From NCBI RefSeq assembly GCF_013149275.1, contig NZ_JABGNA010000007.1, forward strand, positions 62,001-126,000: a DNA stretch of 64,000 nucleotides. The letters run 5' to 3'. The translations under genes and the position numbers were made by a program. The notes beneath the pieces were generated by a model, which searched no databases, was not told where the DNA came from, and was given only the letters and a program-made list of their open reading frames with translations. This DNA is from Mucilaginibacter sp. SG564. Its GTDB lineage: Bacteria; Bacteroidota; Bacteroidia; Sphingobacteriales; Sphingobacteriaceae. Shown here piece after piece: positions 45,480-54,767 of the stretch (positions are counted from its first letter, which is position 1; each line of letters starts with the position of its first letter).

Positions 45480-47194
45480 CGATCAATGGCATAGGCGTAT
45501 CTCCCGGAATTACCATTGGCAAAGCCAGCTTACTAAAAAAGCAGGAAGCGGCCTTGTCGGGTGTTGTATTAGCGAATGATGCTGATATTACTATCGAGAT
45601 AGAAAAGTTCAACAATGCTGTAGCTCTTTCAGTTCAAGACGTTGAAACTATGATCAACAGTTACGATCAATCTCAGGGAAAAGAAGGCCTGGAAATTCTG
45701 GAAACGCATATTGAGCTCTTAACAGATCCACAGATCAGCGAGGACGTAACCGAAAAAATATCCAAAGAAAAGAAGAATGCCAATGACGCGGTGATTGAGG
45801 TGATCGCAGACGCGGTTCAACTTTTCACAAATATGGAGGATGAATACCTGAGCACGCGTGCTGCCGATGTTCAGGATATTGGTGATCGCCTGCTCAGAAA
45901 CTTAAACTCATCAATTCCAGACACTACTACAACCTACGAAGCGGATACCATCATTATTGCCGAAGACCTTACGCCTTCGGATACCATCAGCATGGATACT
46001 ACGCATGTTGCCGGCTTTGTCACACAAGTAGGTGGTCGTACATCACATGCAGCTATTATTGCCAGATCGCGCGGCGTCCCGGCCATTGTGGGATGCGGTA
46101 TAACCTTAACGGAGATCAAAGATGGAGATCTTTTAATCCTCGACGGACAAAGCGGGGCTATTATCATCAATCCTGATCAGAATACAATTGACCAATACCG
46201 CATAAAACAAGACAACTGGCAGGCACAGAACAATTTACTCCGGTCGTTAAAAGATACACCTGCGACAACTACCGATGGTATCAATATTAAACTATTTGCC
46301 AATATAGGCGATGCAAATGATATGGAACAGGCCATCGGTTTTGGCGCTGAAGGCTCCGGATTATTGCGTACCGAACTGCTTTTTATGGGTCGAGATGCTT
46401 TACCCGACGAAGAAGAGCAATTTGAATTTTATAAAGCCGTTGCCCTAAAAGCCAAAGGCAAACCTGTTATTGTACGCACGTTGGATATTGGCGGCGACAA
46501 ACAACTCCCCTATTTTAATTTCCCGGCAGAACAAAACCCTTTCTTGGGTTACAGGGCCATTCGCATCTGTCTGGACCGTCCGGATATTTTTATCGTGCAG
46601 TTAAAAGCCATATTACGGGCCAGCACGTTTGGCCGGTTAAAGATCATGTTTCCGATGATCTCCAATATACAGGAAGTAAGGGCTGCCAAAGTCATATTGC
46701 AACAAGCCAAAGATGAGTTATCTAAAGCGGGTATCACCTTCGATAAAAATATCCCCGTAGGTATTATGATCGAGATCCCATCAGCTGCAATCACTGCCGA
46801 TCTGCTCGCTAAAGAAGTGGACTTTTTTAGCATCGGCACCAATGACCTTTGTCAGTACACGCTGGCCGTCGACCGCATGAACGAGCAGATCAAAGAGCTG
46901 TATGATCCCTACAATCCCGGGGTGCTTCGGCTTATTGCTTATGTGATCGATCAGGGTCATAAAAATAATGTGGAAGTAGGTATGTGCGGCGAGCTGGCAT
47001 CAGATCCTAAAGCAACCCTTTTATTATTGGGCATGGGACTTACCGAATTTTCCATGAGTGCGGCAGCTATTCCCGAAATCAAGAACATCATTATCCACAG
47101 TGATCTGACAAAAGCCAAACAGATACATAGCCATATAATGGAGATGGATAGTTCAACAGCCATCACAGCTTATTTACAGGAGATAACTCTATGA
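45476..47194 (+). CDS. ptsI: PTS enzyme I
   Basis: 572 residues. N-terminal HPr-binding helices, then the phosphohistidine motif GGRTSHAAIIARSRGVPAIVG with His191, then a PEP-binding barrel (FLGYRAIRICLDRPDIF, KIMFPMISNIQEV, FFSIGTNDLCQYTLAVDR, GMCGELASDP). It transfers phosphate from phosphoenolpyruvate to HPr. It overlaps the permease stop by 4 bp (ATGA) and the HPr start by 4 bp. A dedicated enzyme I inside the transport operon suggests the system carries its own full phosphate chain. Confidence 0.97.
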   Translation: MTINGIGVSPGITIGKASLLKKQEAALSGVVLANDADITIEIEKFNNAVALSVQDVETMINSYDQSQGKEGLEILETHIELLTDPQISEDVTEKISKEKKNANDAVIEVIADAVQLFTNMEDEYLSTRAADVQDIGDRLLRNLNSSIPDTTTTYEADTIIIAEDLTPSDTISMDTTHVAGFVTQVGGRTSHAAIIARSRGVPAIVGCGITLTEIKDGDLLILDGQSGAIIINPDQNTIDQYRIKQDNWQAQNNLLRSLKDTPATTTDGINIKLFANIGDANDMEQAIGFGAEGSGLLRTELLFMGRDALPDEEEQFEFYKAVALKAKGKPVIVRTLDIGGDKQLPYFNFPAEQNPFLGYRAIRICLDRPDIFIVQLKAILRASTFGRLKIMFPMISNIQEVRAAKVILQQAKDELSKAGITFDKNIPVGIMIEIPSAAITADLLAKEVDFFSIGTNDLCQYTLAVDRMNEQIKELYDPYNPGVLRLIAYVIDQGHKNNVEVGMCGELASDPKATLLLLGMGLTEFSMSAAAIPEIKNIIIHSDLTKAKQIHSHIMEMDSSTAITAYLQEITL

Positions 47195-47457
47195 TAACAA
47201 AAGACTATATCATTACCGCAGCCGAAGGCATACATGCCCGGCCAGCAACCAACCTGGTAAAACTAACTAAAAACTACAGCTCACTCATCAGCATAAAAAA
47301 GGGTGATCGTACGGTAAAATTAAGCAGCCTCATGAACATCCTTTCCCTGGGCATCAAAGGCGGCGAAACCATCTCCATTATTATTGACGGGGAGGATGAA
47401 ACGAGCGCTATTATAGCTATTGACGCGTTTTTTGAGGAAGAATTAAAACACCTGTAA
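47191..47457 (+). CDS. ptsH: PTS phosphocarrier HPr
   Basis: 88 residues with AAEGIHARPATNLVKLT, phosphorylated His15, and TVKLSSLMNILSLGIKGGE, in which Ser46 sits at the regulatory phosphorylation position of Gram-positive HPr. No HPr kinase is seen in the window. Overlaps the enzyme I stop by 4 bp; the deaminase-like gene follows after 15 bp. Confidence 0.96.
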   Translation: MITKDYIITAAEGIHARPATNLVKLTKNYSSLISIKKGDRTVKLSSLMNILSLGIKGGETISIIIDGEDETSAIIAIDAFFEEELKHL

Positions 47458-47472
47458 AGGCAAAATAATAAG

Positions 47473-48231
47473 ATGAAAATCACAATAACCAAAAACGAAA
47501 AAGAATTTAACGAAACCGCGGCCTGGCGCATTATTGGTCAAATGCTGGAGAAACCCACGGCTGTAATAGGTCTTTCAACCGGGCAAACCACTATCGACAT
47601 GCACCGCATAGTGTCTGATATCTATACGCAATATCCCTTTGATGTATCTCGCATTACGCTTTTTAATGTGGATGAGCTCACCAACCTGCCAAGGGAATAC
47701 TCGGGCAGCTGCTATACCATGATATTGAACCAAATAGCAGGTCCCTTGGGTATACCCGACGAGAATTTCATTATGCCTCCTACACTGAGCGATGATTTTG
47801 AGGCCGAAAGCCTGCTTTTTGAAAAACGCCTGGCCGAACGCGGTGGCGCCGATCTGCAAATGCTGGGTATTGGTAGTAACGGCCACATCGGCATTAACCA
47901 GCCCGGTACGCCTTTTGAAAGCGAGACATGGGTATCGCCTATGGATCCTGACTTTGAAGCCCGTGTACGCCGCGAGACACAAGTACCAGAACATATTGTA
48001 TTGGGCGGCCTGACCCGTGGTGTGAAAAACATTATGCATACCCGCAAACTGATATTGATAGCCAAAGGCGCTCATAAAGCCGAAATCATTGAACAGGCAA
48101 TTTTAGGTCCGGTAACTACCGATATACCTGCCTCGGTGGTACAACTGCACCCCAACTGCGAAATCTTACTCGATGCCGATGCCGGCGCGCTGATTCATGA
48201 ACGTGTAAAACAACGGGGTTATAATTTTTAA
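47473..48231 (+). CDS. Glucosamine/galactosamine-6-phosphate deaminase-like protein (NagB/AgaI family) with altered active site
   Basis: 252 residues of the NagB/RpiA-like fold: VIGLSTGQTT (phosphate loop), FNVDELTNL with Asp67 (E. coli NagB Asp72), and GIGSNGHIGINQPG at 132-145. Aligned to NagB, the Asp141-His143-Glu148 triad becomes Asn136-His138-Gln143. Asn at the first position is also seen in AgaI-type enzymes, but Gln for Glu is unusual. It may be a galactosamine-6-phosphate isomerase, another sugar-phosphate isomerase, or a weakened deaminase. Its place as last gene of the PTS operon suggests it handles the imported sugar phosphate. No deacetylase gene is adjacent, which argues for a non-acetylated amino sugar. 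Confidence 0.85.
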   Translation: MKITITKNEKEFNETAAWRIIGQMLEKPTAVIGLSTGQTTIDMHRIVSDIYTQYPFDVSRITLFNVDELTNLPREYSGSCYTMILNQIAGPLGIPDENFIMPPTLSDDFEAESLLFEKRLAERGGADLQMLGIGSNGHIGINQPGTPFESETWVSPMDPDFEARVRRETQVPEHIVLGGLTRGVKNIMHTRKLILIAKGAHKAEIIEQAILGPVTTDIPASVVQLHPNCEILLDADAGALIHERVKQRGYNF

Positions 48232-48259
48232 AGATTTTCCCACCTTAAACCTTTATCAT

Positions 48260-48292
48260 AAGTCTTATAACAATTGTTGTAAGACTTTTTTG
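48260..48292 (+). terminator. Terminator after PTS operon
   Basis: Stem AAGTCTTA.AACAA / TTGT.AAGACTT with a small loop (imperfect by one bulge) and a run of six T. It marks the end of the six-gene transcript. Confidence 0.85.
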
Positions 48293-48323
48293 TTCCCGGA
48301 AAAACCGGTACATCACGCCTAAA

Positions 48324-49292
48324 CTACCTGTCCTGTTTATCTATGAATCGAAATACAGTAGCCGTAAAAGCGGCATTCTTTTCATAATAAAGCATATGTG
48401 ATCCATCCAGCTTCACTACGTGCTGATTGGGGAACCTGAAAGTTTTATAATGTGCGGTTCCGATGGCGTAATCGCGTGTGCCGGTAATAACCAGTACAGG
48501 TACATGGATCTGACTGCTGATAGGAGCATAATCTTTCCAGTACTCCGGATAGCGGTTTTGTTTGGTCGTATCTATCAGATGGGCGATAACGGCATAACCA
48601 AAATCAGAAGTACGTTTATAGTTCGATTCTATGCTATCCATTTTTTCGATAGTATTTATGCTATCTGCCAATAACTTATACCCGAGGTGTACTTTGTTTA
48701 ACTTTTTTCTTACAAGAGAATTTTGCTGCAACAGTTCCTGTGTATTATCATTGGTAATTGTCGTATCCTTATGCAGCAGGCGATAAGAATACATGATCTG
48801 TTCTCTTAATGAGCTGTTATTAAAAAAGTGGAGTGTAGAATTAGCTAATATTAATCCGGATACATGCCCCTGATATTTTTGAGCATAGTTAACGGCCAAC
48901 ACCCCACCAAATGAATGGCTTAGCAGGTAAATTTTATCGGCTCCCAATTGTTTCCTGGTTTCTTCAATATCATCAACCAAGCGGCTCAAACTATAATCTT
49001 TCGCATTTTGAGAATGGCCTGAGCCCCGCTGGTCGAGGTAAACCATGGTGAGCCTTTTTTCAAGATTGGAGCCTCCCATTTCTTCGAACGACAAATAATC
49101 CTGCCCTGGACCGCCATGGATGTATATACATACCGGCCCTTTGCCCGCTACCTTGACCGCCAGTTTAATACCATCGGAGGTAACAATATTCTGCTCTCCC
49201 GCTTTAAGCCTTATCTGTTGCGCACTGGTCGAATAACCAAAAGCTATTAAGGCTACAAATAAAATGACGCCATAAAAGATGTTATATTTCAT
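48324..49292 (-). CDS. Secreted alpha/beta hydrolase, proline iminopeptidase-like
   Basis: 322 residues, signal peptide 1-24 (ends STSAQ). HGGPG oxyanion motif at 59-63, LLSHSFGG with nucleophile Ser127, then GTRDYAIG and LDGSHMLYYE, giving the Asp and His. The family (S33) releases N-terminal proline or acts on esters. Single gene; its 230-bp upstream region carries the conserved element that faces the RDD gene. Confidence 0.88.
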   Translation of the reverse strand: MKYNIFYGVILFVALIAFGYSTSAQQIRLKAGEQNIVTSDGIKLAVKVAGKGPVCIYIHGGPGQDYLSFEEMGGSNLEKRLTMVYLDQRGSGHSQNAKDYSLSRLVDDIEETRKQLGADKIYLLSHSFGGVLAVNYAQKYQGHVSGLILANSTLHFFNNSSLREQIMYSYRLLHKDTTITNDNTQELLQQNSLVRKKLNKVHLGYKLLADSINTIEKMDSIESNYKRTSDFGYAVIAHLIDTTKQNRYPEYWKDYAPISSQIHVPVLVITGTRDYAIGTAHYKTFRFPNQHVVKLDGSHMLYYEKNAAFTATVFRFIDKQDR

Positions 49293-49399
49293 TGATTAAC
49301 TTGTATGATGTTTTAGATTTAACGATACAGCCATTGTTACACATTATACCGGCCTCACTTATTCCGGCGCTAACCCAAATAAACATCCATTGTAAATCA

Positions 49400-49473
49400 A
49401 ACCATTTTCTTACAAGGTAATAGTTAACAATTACTTTAAACTTAGCAATCTTGTTTTTATTCATTTTTTTGTT
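49400..49473 (+). promoter_or_regulatory. Conserved upstream element, copy 1
   Basis: About 70 bp aligning with 50847-50917 with one 1-bp gap: CATTTTCTTAcAAGgTAATA, then AATTACyTTArryTTAGyAA and TCTTG. The left part is a near palindrome around TCTTATAAGA. It ends 50 bp before the RDD gene, so it is probably its promoter or operator. Confidence 0.55.
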
Positions 49474-49523
49474 GCGCTGAACAGATATTTTCTTTATTTT
49501 TCAATACCTCAAACCTGCATATC

Positions 49524-50165
49524 ATGATCAATGAATACTACATTTTAAGAGACAACGAAAAACACGGCCCCTACAGCCATACCGAATTAATGGATATGCA
49601 AGTGAGTGCCACCGAACTGGTGCTATCACCTTTGGCTACCGATTGGCAGGAAGCTGCCGAGCTCCCGGAGTTTGATGAATATTTTAAATCAATTGGCGTG
49701 CATGTACCTACGGTAAACAATGTGGCTAATTTTGGCTGGAGGTTGCTGGCTTATATAATTGATAATGTAATGGTAGTAGTAGCCGCTGCGATAGTCGGTG
49801 GTATGTTTGGCCTGATAAAACTTGTCTGGGGAGGAGGTGTAAATGCAATTAATATGAACACAGAAGAAACATCCTCCACCAAATTATTAACCAATCTATT
49901 ATTCGCCGCTATTTTTATGGTTTACCATTCAATTTTTGAATCCACGAAACTACAGGGCAGCATAGGTAAAGTAATTTGCAAAATGGCGGTTGTTGATATT
50001 AACGGGCAGCGCTTAACTTTTAGCCAGGCACTGCAACGTAATCTAAGTAAATTAATATCAAGCTTGCTATGTGGTATTGGCTTTTTAGCTTGTATATGGA
50101 GCCCCATGCAGCAATGCTGGCATGACCAGATAGCCAAAACATTTGTTGTTCGTAAACCCAATTAA
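49524..50165 (+). CDS. GYF_2-RDD family membrane protein
   Basis: 213 residues. Residues 1-56 form a GYF_2-like domain (EYYILRDNEKHGPYSHTELMDMQV...WQEAAELPEF) that usually binds proline-rich peptides. An RDD domain follows (NFGWRLLAYIIDNVMVVVAA, FAAIFMVYHSIFESTKLQGSIGKVICKMAVVD, RNLSKLIS) with three membrane segments. Function of RDD proteins is mostly unknown; some act in ion homeostasis. Single gene with the conserved upstream element also found before the histidine kinase gene at 50925. Confidence 0.87.
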   Translation: MINEYYILRDNEKHGPYSHTELMDMQVSATELVLSPLATDWQEAAELPEFDEYFKSIGVHVPTVNNVANFGWRLLAYIIDNVMVVVAAAIVGGMFGLIKLVWGGGVNAINMNTEETSSTKLLTNLLFAAIFMVYHSIFESTKLQGSIGKVICKMAVVDINGQRLTFSQALQRNLSKLISSLLCGIGFLACIWSPMQQCWHDQIAKTFVVRKPN

Positions 50166-50169
50166 TAGT

Positions 50170-50739
50170 TTAATTTTTATCCTCCCGGAACTCATCAGTA
50201 AAGTGCTCCCTATGTTTCTCTTTAGCAAATTTATCAGCGTTGTAGGCGTCAGATTTTCCTTTAGGGATAGACAATGAACTCCATTTTTCATCACAAAGCA
50301 TCTTACCAATAAAAACAATTTGCCCCACATGGTACGGATAATGTGCGAGTTGCCGGTTAATGGCCTCGGCAACCGTATGCCCCATATTGCGAATGTAAAT
50401 GATCCTTTCCAGATCATCGGCAGTTAATTGTTCAAGGGTGCTCAAAAGGCATTCCCAGCCCCTGTTCCACCGTTCTAAAAGTTCATCACGCCCCGGATTT
50501 GTAGTGACAAATTCAGCCTCGCGGTTACGCCATTCCTTTTCGCCGTCTGTATTAAAAATATCCGTCCACCTGGAAAGCATGTTTCCCGACAAATGATTAA
50601 CAATCATGGCAATGCTGTTTGATTCCGCATTATATTGCCAGTTCAACTGTTCATCAGTTAATTGCGCGAATGTTTTTTCGCCCAGTATTTTATAATAGGC
50701 AAACTGTTTTTTAACGCTTTCCAGGTAATCATATATCAT
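50170..50739 (-). CDS. DinB-superfamily protein (DUF1572)
   Basis: 189 residues of the DinB four-helix fold: LSVKKQFAYYKILGEKTFAQLTDEQL-type start, IAMIVNHLSGNML with the metal-binding His, and the C-terminal GHTVAEAINRQLAHYPYHVGQIVFIGKML, which holds the other His ligands. Probably a metal-dependent transferase-like protein using a small thiol. Cytoplasmic. Convergent with the RDD gene (4 bp between stops). Confidence 0.85.
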   Translation of the reverse strand: MIYDYLESVKKQFAYYKILGEKTFAQLTDEQLNWQYNAESNSIAMIVNHLSGNMLSRWTDIFNTDGEKEWRNREAEFVTTNPGRDELLERWNRGWECLLSTLEQLTADDLERIIYIRNMGHTVAEAINRQLAHYPYHVGQIVFIGKMLCDEKWSSLSIPKGKSDAYNADKFAKEKHREHFTDEFREDKN

Positions 50740-50846
50740 AATTAAAGTTAAGGATTTTGAACCTACAGATCAATTTTTTGTTCCCCGATTGTAAACCTGG
50801 ATATGCTACTTAATACAGATGTAGCATTTAAATTTATTTTGCATCA

Positions 50847-50917
50847 AAACATTTTCTTATAAGATAATATTTTAATAATTACCTTAGGTTTAGTAATCTT
50901 GCTTTTGTTCACTTTGT
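50847..50917 (+). promoter_or_regulatory. Conserved upstream element, copy 2
   Basis: Aligns with 49400-49473. It has the perfect palindrome TCTTATAAGA and AATTACCTTAGGTTTAGTAA. It ends about 8 bp before the ATG of the histidine kinase gene. This gap is much shorter than for copy 1 (50 bp), so the transcript would be near-leaderless if this is the promoter. Confidence 0.55.
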
Positions 50918-50924
50918 ATTACCC

Positions 50925-53855
50925 ATGCCCATTAAACACAGTTCCGCCTTGCCACCAGAAATGTTAAGGGTTTTTGAGACCTTACCTCACCCTTATCTTA
51001 TTCTTTCAAAGGAACTGTACATACTTACTGCCAGCAACGCTTATTTGCAATTAACAGGTAAAATGAGAGCCGAGCTCCTCGAAAAACACCTGTATGATGT
51101 TTTCCCCAAAAAACCAGATTGGGCAACAGACGAGGGAGGTATAGTTTTTTCATTGGAGCAGGTATTGGAAACCAATAAACCCCATCAGTTGCCCATAACA
51201 CGTTTTGATACACCTGATCATGAAGGTAAATTACAGGAGCGTTATTGGGATACCGCGCACACCCCTGTACTTGACCCTGATGGCGATATCTGCTACATTA
51301 TACACCATACCCAGGATGTTACCGAGAAAGTTATCGCCGAACGGAATCTGATTGCCAGCGTGAAAAAAGAGAAGGAGGCAGCAGCCAAGGCGGGTCAGTT
51401 AAGCAAACAAATGGAGAATCTATTTGACGAGATCCCCGCCCAAATTGCCATTTTTACGGGGCCCGATCTTGTATATGAATTTATAAATCCACTATACGAA
51501 AAAGAATTTTTCCCGGGACGTAAAATATTGGGCAGGCCCTTGCTTATGGCTATGCCTGAGATAGCTGCCCTCCCTGTTTGGGATGCACTTCAACAAGTAT
51601 ATAAAACGGGTGAAACCTATATCGGTAACGAGATCTGTGTACCACTGGTTAGCGAAATTGGCGGGCCACCAGAGGATCATTATTTTAATTTTATTTACCA
51701 GGCTATCCGCGATGAAAAGGATAACATAACCGGCGTTTTAAGTTTCAAATATGATATAACCGAATTGGTTATGGCCAGAAAACGTCTGGAGCAAACCAGT
51801 AATGAACTATTAGCCCTTAATGAGGGGCTGGCCCACGCTAACGAAGAAATACAGGTTACCAGCGAAGAGATACAATCGGCCAATGAAGAGTTGAGCACCA
51901 CAAACGAAGAACTGTTTCAGACTCAGCAAAACCTGCTTAAATTAAATAACGAATTAGAAAGCAGGGTTGAGTTACGCACTCTTGAGTTGCTAACCGCGCA
52001 ATCAGAAGCTTCTGGTCAAACCGAACGCCTGAAAAGATTCTTTATGCAGGCCCCTGCCGGCATTTGCATACTCGACGGCCCCAATTTTGTATTTGAATTG
52101 GTTAACCCTCCTTATCAAAAGCTCTTTCCGGGACGTCAACTTACCGGGAAACCGCTATTTGAAGCATTACCAGAACTTAAAGATCACCTTATATACGATA
52201 TTTTAAAAAATGTATATAAAACCGGTAACACCTTTGAGGGCAAGGAACTTCTGGTTCCTATGGCACGTGAGGTCAACGGTCCGGTGGAAGATCGTTATTT
52301 TACATTTATTTATCAGGCCAGGTATGATGCTGCCGATAAAGTAGACGGTATTATGGTTTTCGCCTTTGAAGTTACCGAAGCCGTGCTGGTGAGGCAAAAG
52401 GAAAAGGAAAATGAAGAACGTTTCCGCTTTTTATTAAATGCCATACCACAACAAGTATGGACAGCCCGCCCCAATGGCAAACTTGATTATGTAAATGAGG
52501 TGATCTGTGATGATTTTGGGCGAAATGCTGAAGATATCATTAGCCAGGGCTGGCAAACTTTTATACACCCGGATGATCAGCAAACGTGTTTAAAGAAATG
52601 GCTTACGGCCCTTAGAACGGGGCATGAGTACCTGGTGGAGTTTCGTTTAAAATTTCAGGATGGGCAATACCGCTGGCACTTGGCCAGGGCAGTACCCCTT
52701 ATTGAAAATGGAGAGATCAAATTATGGCTGGGTACCAATACCAACATTGATATCCAAAAAACCAATGAGCAAAAAAAGGATGAGTTTTTATCTATTGCCA
52801 GTCATGAACTAAAAACACCACTTACCAGCATCAAAGCCTTTAATCAGCTCATGATGCGTATCAATGATCCCCAAAAGCTTAATGATCTTATCCAAAAATC
52901 GGCCGCGCATGTACTGCGCCTCGAAAAACTGATCAGCGATCTGCTGGATGTGTCACGCATCAACGCCGGAAAGATGGATTACAATATGGAAAGCTTCAAT
53001 TTCCATGAAATGCTCAAAGACACCATTGATAGCGTTCAGCATACCACCTCATCTCATCAGATAATGCTGAAAAGCACGGAAAATATAATCTATACCGGCG
53101 ACCGTTTTAGACTGGAACAAGTGGTAAATAACCTGCTGACCAATGCCATCAAATATTCCCCTGAAGCAAATAAGGTAATCGTTAGCTGCGTACTACATGA
53201 TGATAACAGCCTGATCGTATCCGTTCAGGATTTTGGTATTGGTATTGAAGAAAAAAACCTGAGCCGGCTGTTTGAACGGTATTACCGTGTAGATAATACC
53301 GCGATGCGTTTTGAAGGCCTGGGCCTGGGGCTATTTATTTCAGCCGAAATCTTGAAAAGGCACAATGGCAGTTTTTGGATTGAAAGCATACCTGGTGAGG
53401 GTTCTACCTTTTTTTTCAGACTGCTAACGCATCAGATTCCTAAACAGGCCCCTATTATACAGGGAGATCTGTACTATCATGACAGCGCCATTACGCTTAG
53501 CTACAATAGCGTTCACTCCCGTATTGATGCCGACTGGACCGGTTTTCAAAACCCGGAGTCGGTACACCGCAGCTGTCAACGTATGTTAACCATGATGGCA
53601 AAAAACAATGTTTACAAAATACTTAATAATAATATTCATGTGCTGGGCAATTGGTCTGAAGCTATTGACTGGGTTGCCCAGGAATGGTTCCCGGCTATGC
53701 AGAAAGCCGGTTTAAGATATTTTGCATGGGTTAATTCGCCCAGTATATTCAGTCAATTATCGGCTCGCAAAAGTGTGAATACCCTTCCAGATAAGATAAC
53801 TATTAAGTTTTTTGCCGATGTAATAACAGCCGAAGCCTGGATAAATGAGCAGTAG
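50925..53855 (+). CDS. Multi-PAS sensor histidine kinase with C-terminal STAS-like domain
   Basis: 976 residues with no membrane segment, so probably a cytoplasmic sensor. Four PAS domains (about 15-135, 165-285, 365-490, 495-615); the second and third are clear duplicates (IPAQIAIFTGPDLVYEFINP / APAGICILDGPNFVFELVNP). A Glu-rich coiled coil (EEIQVTSEEIQSANEELSTT) lies between them. Kinase core: SIASHELKTPL with His627, NNLLTNAIKYS, DFGIGIEEKN, GLGLGLFISAEIL. The extra C-terminal ~140 residues (ITLSYNSVHSRIDADWTGFQ, WVAQEWFPAMQKAGLRYFAWV) resemble stand-alone SpoIIAA/STAS-like proteins. No receiver is attached and no response regulator gene is adjacent. Confidence 0.9.
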   Translation: MPIKHSSALPPEMLRVFETLPHPYLILSKELYILTASNAYLQLTGKMRAELLEKHLYDVFPKKPDWATDEGGIVFSLEQVLETNKPHQLPITRFDTPDHEGKLQERYWDTAHTPVLDPDGDICYIIHHTQDVTEKVIAERNLIASVKKEKEAAAKAGQLSKQMENLFDEIPAQIAIFTGPDLVYEFINPLYEKEFFPGRKILGRPLLMAMPEIAALPVWDALQQVYKTGETYIGNEICVPLVSEIGGPPEDHYFNFIYQAIRDEKDNITGVLSFKYDITELVMARKRLEQTSNELLALNEGLAHANEEIQVTSEEIQSANEELSTTNEELFQTQQNLLKLNNELESRVELRTLELLTAQSEASGQTERLKRFFMQAPAGICILDGPNFVFELVNPPYQKLFPGRQLTGKPLFEALPELKDHLIYDILKNVYKTGNTFEGKELLVPMAREVNGPVEDRYFTFIYQARYDAADKVDGIMVFAFEVTEAVLVRQKEKENEERFRFLLNAIPQQVWTARPNGKLDYVNEVICDDFGRNAEDIISQGWQTFIHPDDQQTCLKKWLTALRTGHEYLVEFRLKFQDGQYRWHLARAVPLIENGEIKLWLGTNTNIDIQKTNEQKKDEFLSIASHELKTPLTSIKAFNQLMMRINDPQKLNDLIQKSAAHVLRLEKLISDLLDVSRINAGKMDYNMESFNFHEMLKDTIDSVQHTTSSHQIMLKSTENIIYTGDRFRLEQVVNNLLTNAIKYSPEANKVIVSCVLHDDNSLIVSVQDFGIGIEEKNLSRLFERYYRVDNTAMRFEGLGLGLFISAEILKRHNGSFWIESIPGEGSTFFFRLLTHQIPKQAPIIQGDLYYHDSAITLSYNSVHSRIDADWTGFQNPESVHRSCQRMLTMMAKNNVYKILNNNIHVLGNWSEAIDWVAQEWFPAMQKAGLRYFAWVNSPSIFSQLSARKSVNTLPDKITIKFFADVITAEAWINEQ

Positions 53856-53888
53856 CTTTTTCTCCCCCCTACAAAGACTATTATCCAA

Positions 53889-54683
53889 TTAAACCTTATC
53901 CAGATAATTCTTTAACAATTGATTAAACTGTTCAGGCTGCTCCATATTGGGTATATGGCCTGCATCTTTTATAACCGCAAGTTCGGCTCCTTTCATGCGG
54001 GTTTGCATATGCTCGGCAGTGGTTACAGGCGTAAATACATCTTGATCGCCAACAATGATCAATGTTGGGAAGTCGATATTTAAAAGAATCTCCGTATGAT
54101 CCCTTCTTTCGGCACGGCCAAATTGAACAGCTGCAGCACCGGCAGCATCCGTAGTGATCATCATATGGCGAAGATGATCTAACACTTCTCGTTTAATATT
54201 AAAAGTATTTTGGCAAAGATAATGCCCTATGTTTTCGGCGGTATACTTTTCCATACCATAATTTAGCAGGCTTTTTGCAAGTTGCTTCCGGCTTAAATAA
54301 CTGGAGGCATTTTCGGCTCTTGCATCAGTATCCGCCAGTACCAACCCCTTCATTAAATGCGGGGCAAGCCTGTATATCTCCAAAGCCACCCGCCCGCCCA
54401 TTGATAACCCCACAAATACAGCTTTTTGGACAGCCAGTTCATCCAGCAGATAAATAATATCGAGAGCAAGCTCATCTAAAAGCACTATCGGTTCTGTGGT
54501 AACGCTTTCGCCATACCCCCTCAGATCAGGAATAATGAGCCGGTTTAATTTACTAAATACCTGCGATTGATAATTCCACATGCTCCGGTTAAAAGGCTGC
54601 CCATGTATAAATACAATAACATCACCGGTACCCAGATCTTCATAAGTCAAATCAATACCCCTGATTTTCAATTTATTTGCCAT
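53889..54683 (-). CDS. Alpha/beta hydrolase
   Basis: 264 residues, cytoplasmic. VIVFIHGQPFNRSMW (oxyanion), GLSMGGRVAL with nucleophile Ser94, then IIVGDQDVFTP and IKDAGHIPNMEQP for Asp and His. Similar to 3-oxoadipate enol-lactonase-like or haloperoxidase-like hydrolases; the substrate is not evident. Divergent from the TetR gene, which is likely its regulator. Confidence 0.9.
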   Translation of the reverse strand: MANKLKIRGIDLTYEDLGTGDVIVFIHGQPFNRSMWNYQSQVFSKLNRLIIPDLRGYGESVTTEPIVLLDELALDIIYLLDELAVQKAVFVGLSMGGRVALEIYRLAPHLMKGLVLADTDARAENASSYLSRKQLAKSLLNYGMEKYTAENIGHYLCQNTFNIKREVLDHLRHMMITTDAAGAAAVQFGRAERRDHTEILLNIDFPTLIIVGDQDVFTPVTTAEHMQTRMKGAELAVIKDAGHIPNMEQPEQFNQLLKNYLDKV

Positions 54684-54767
54684 ACTACACTATTTTATGA
54701 CACCAATGTCTCACAAAAGTATTAATTTTAATTTGAATAAGAAATTTTATGAGAAAAAAGTATCATA

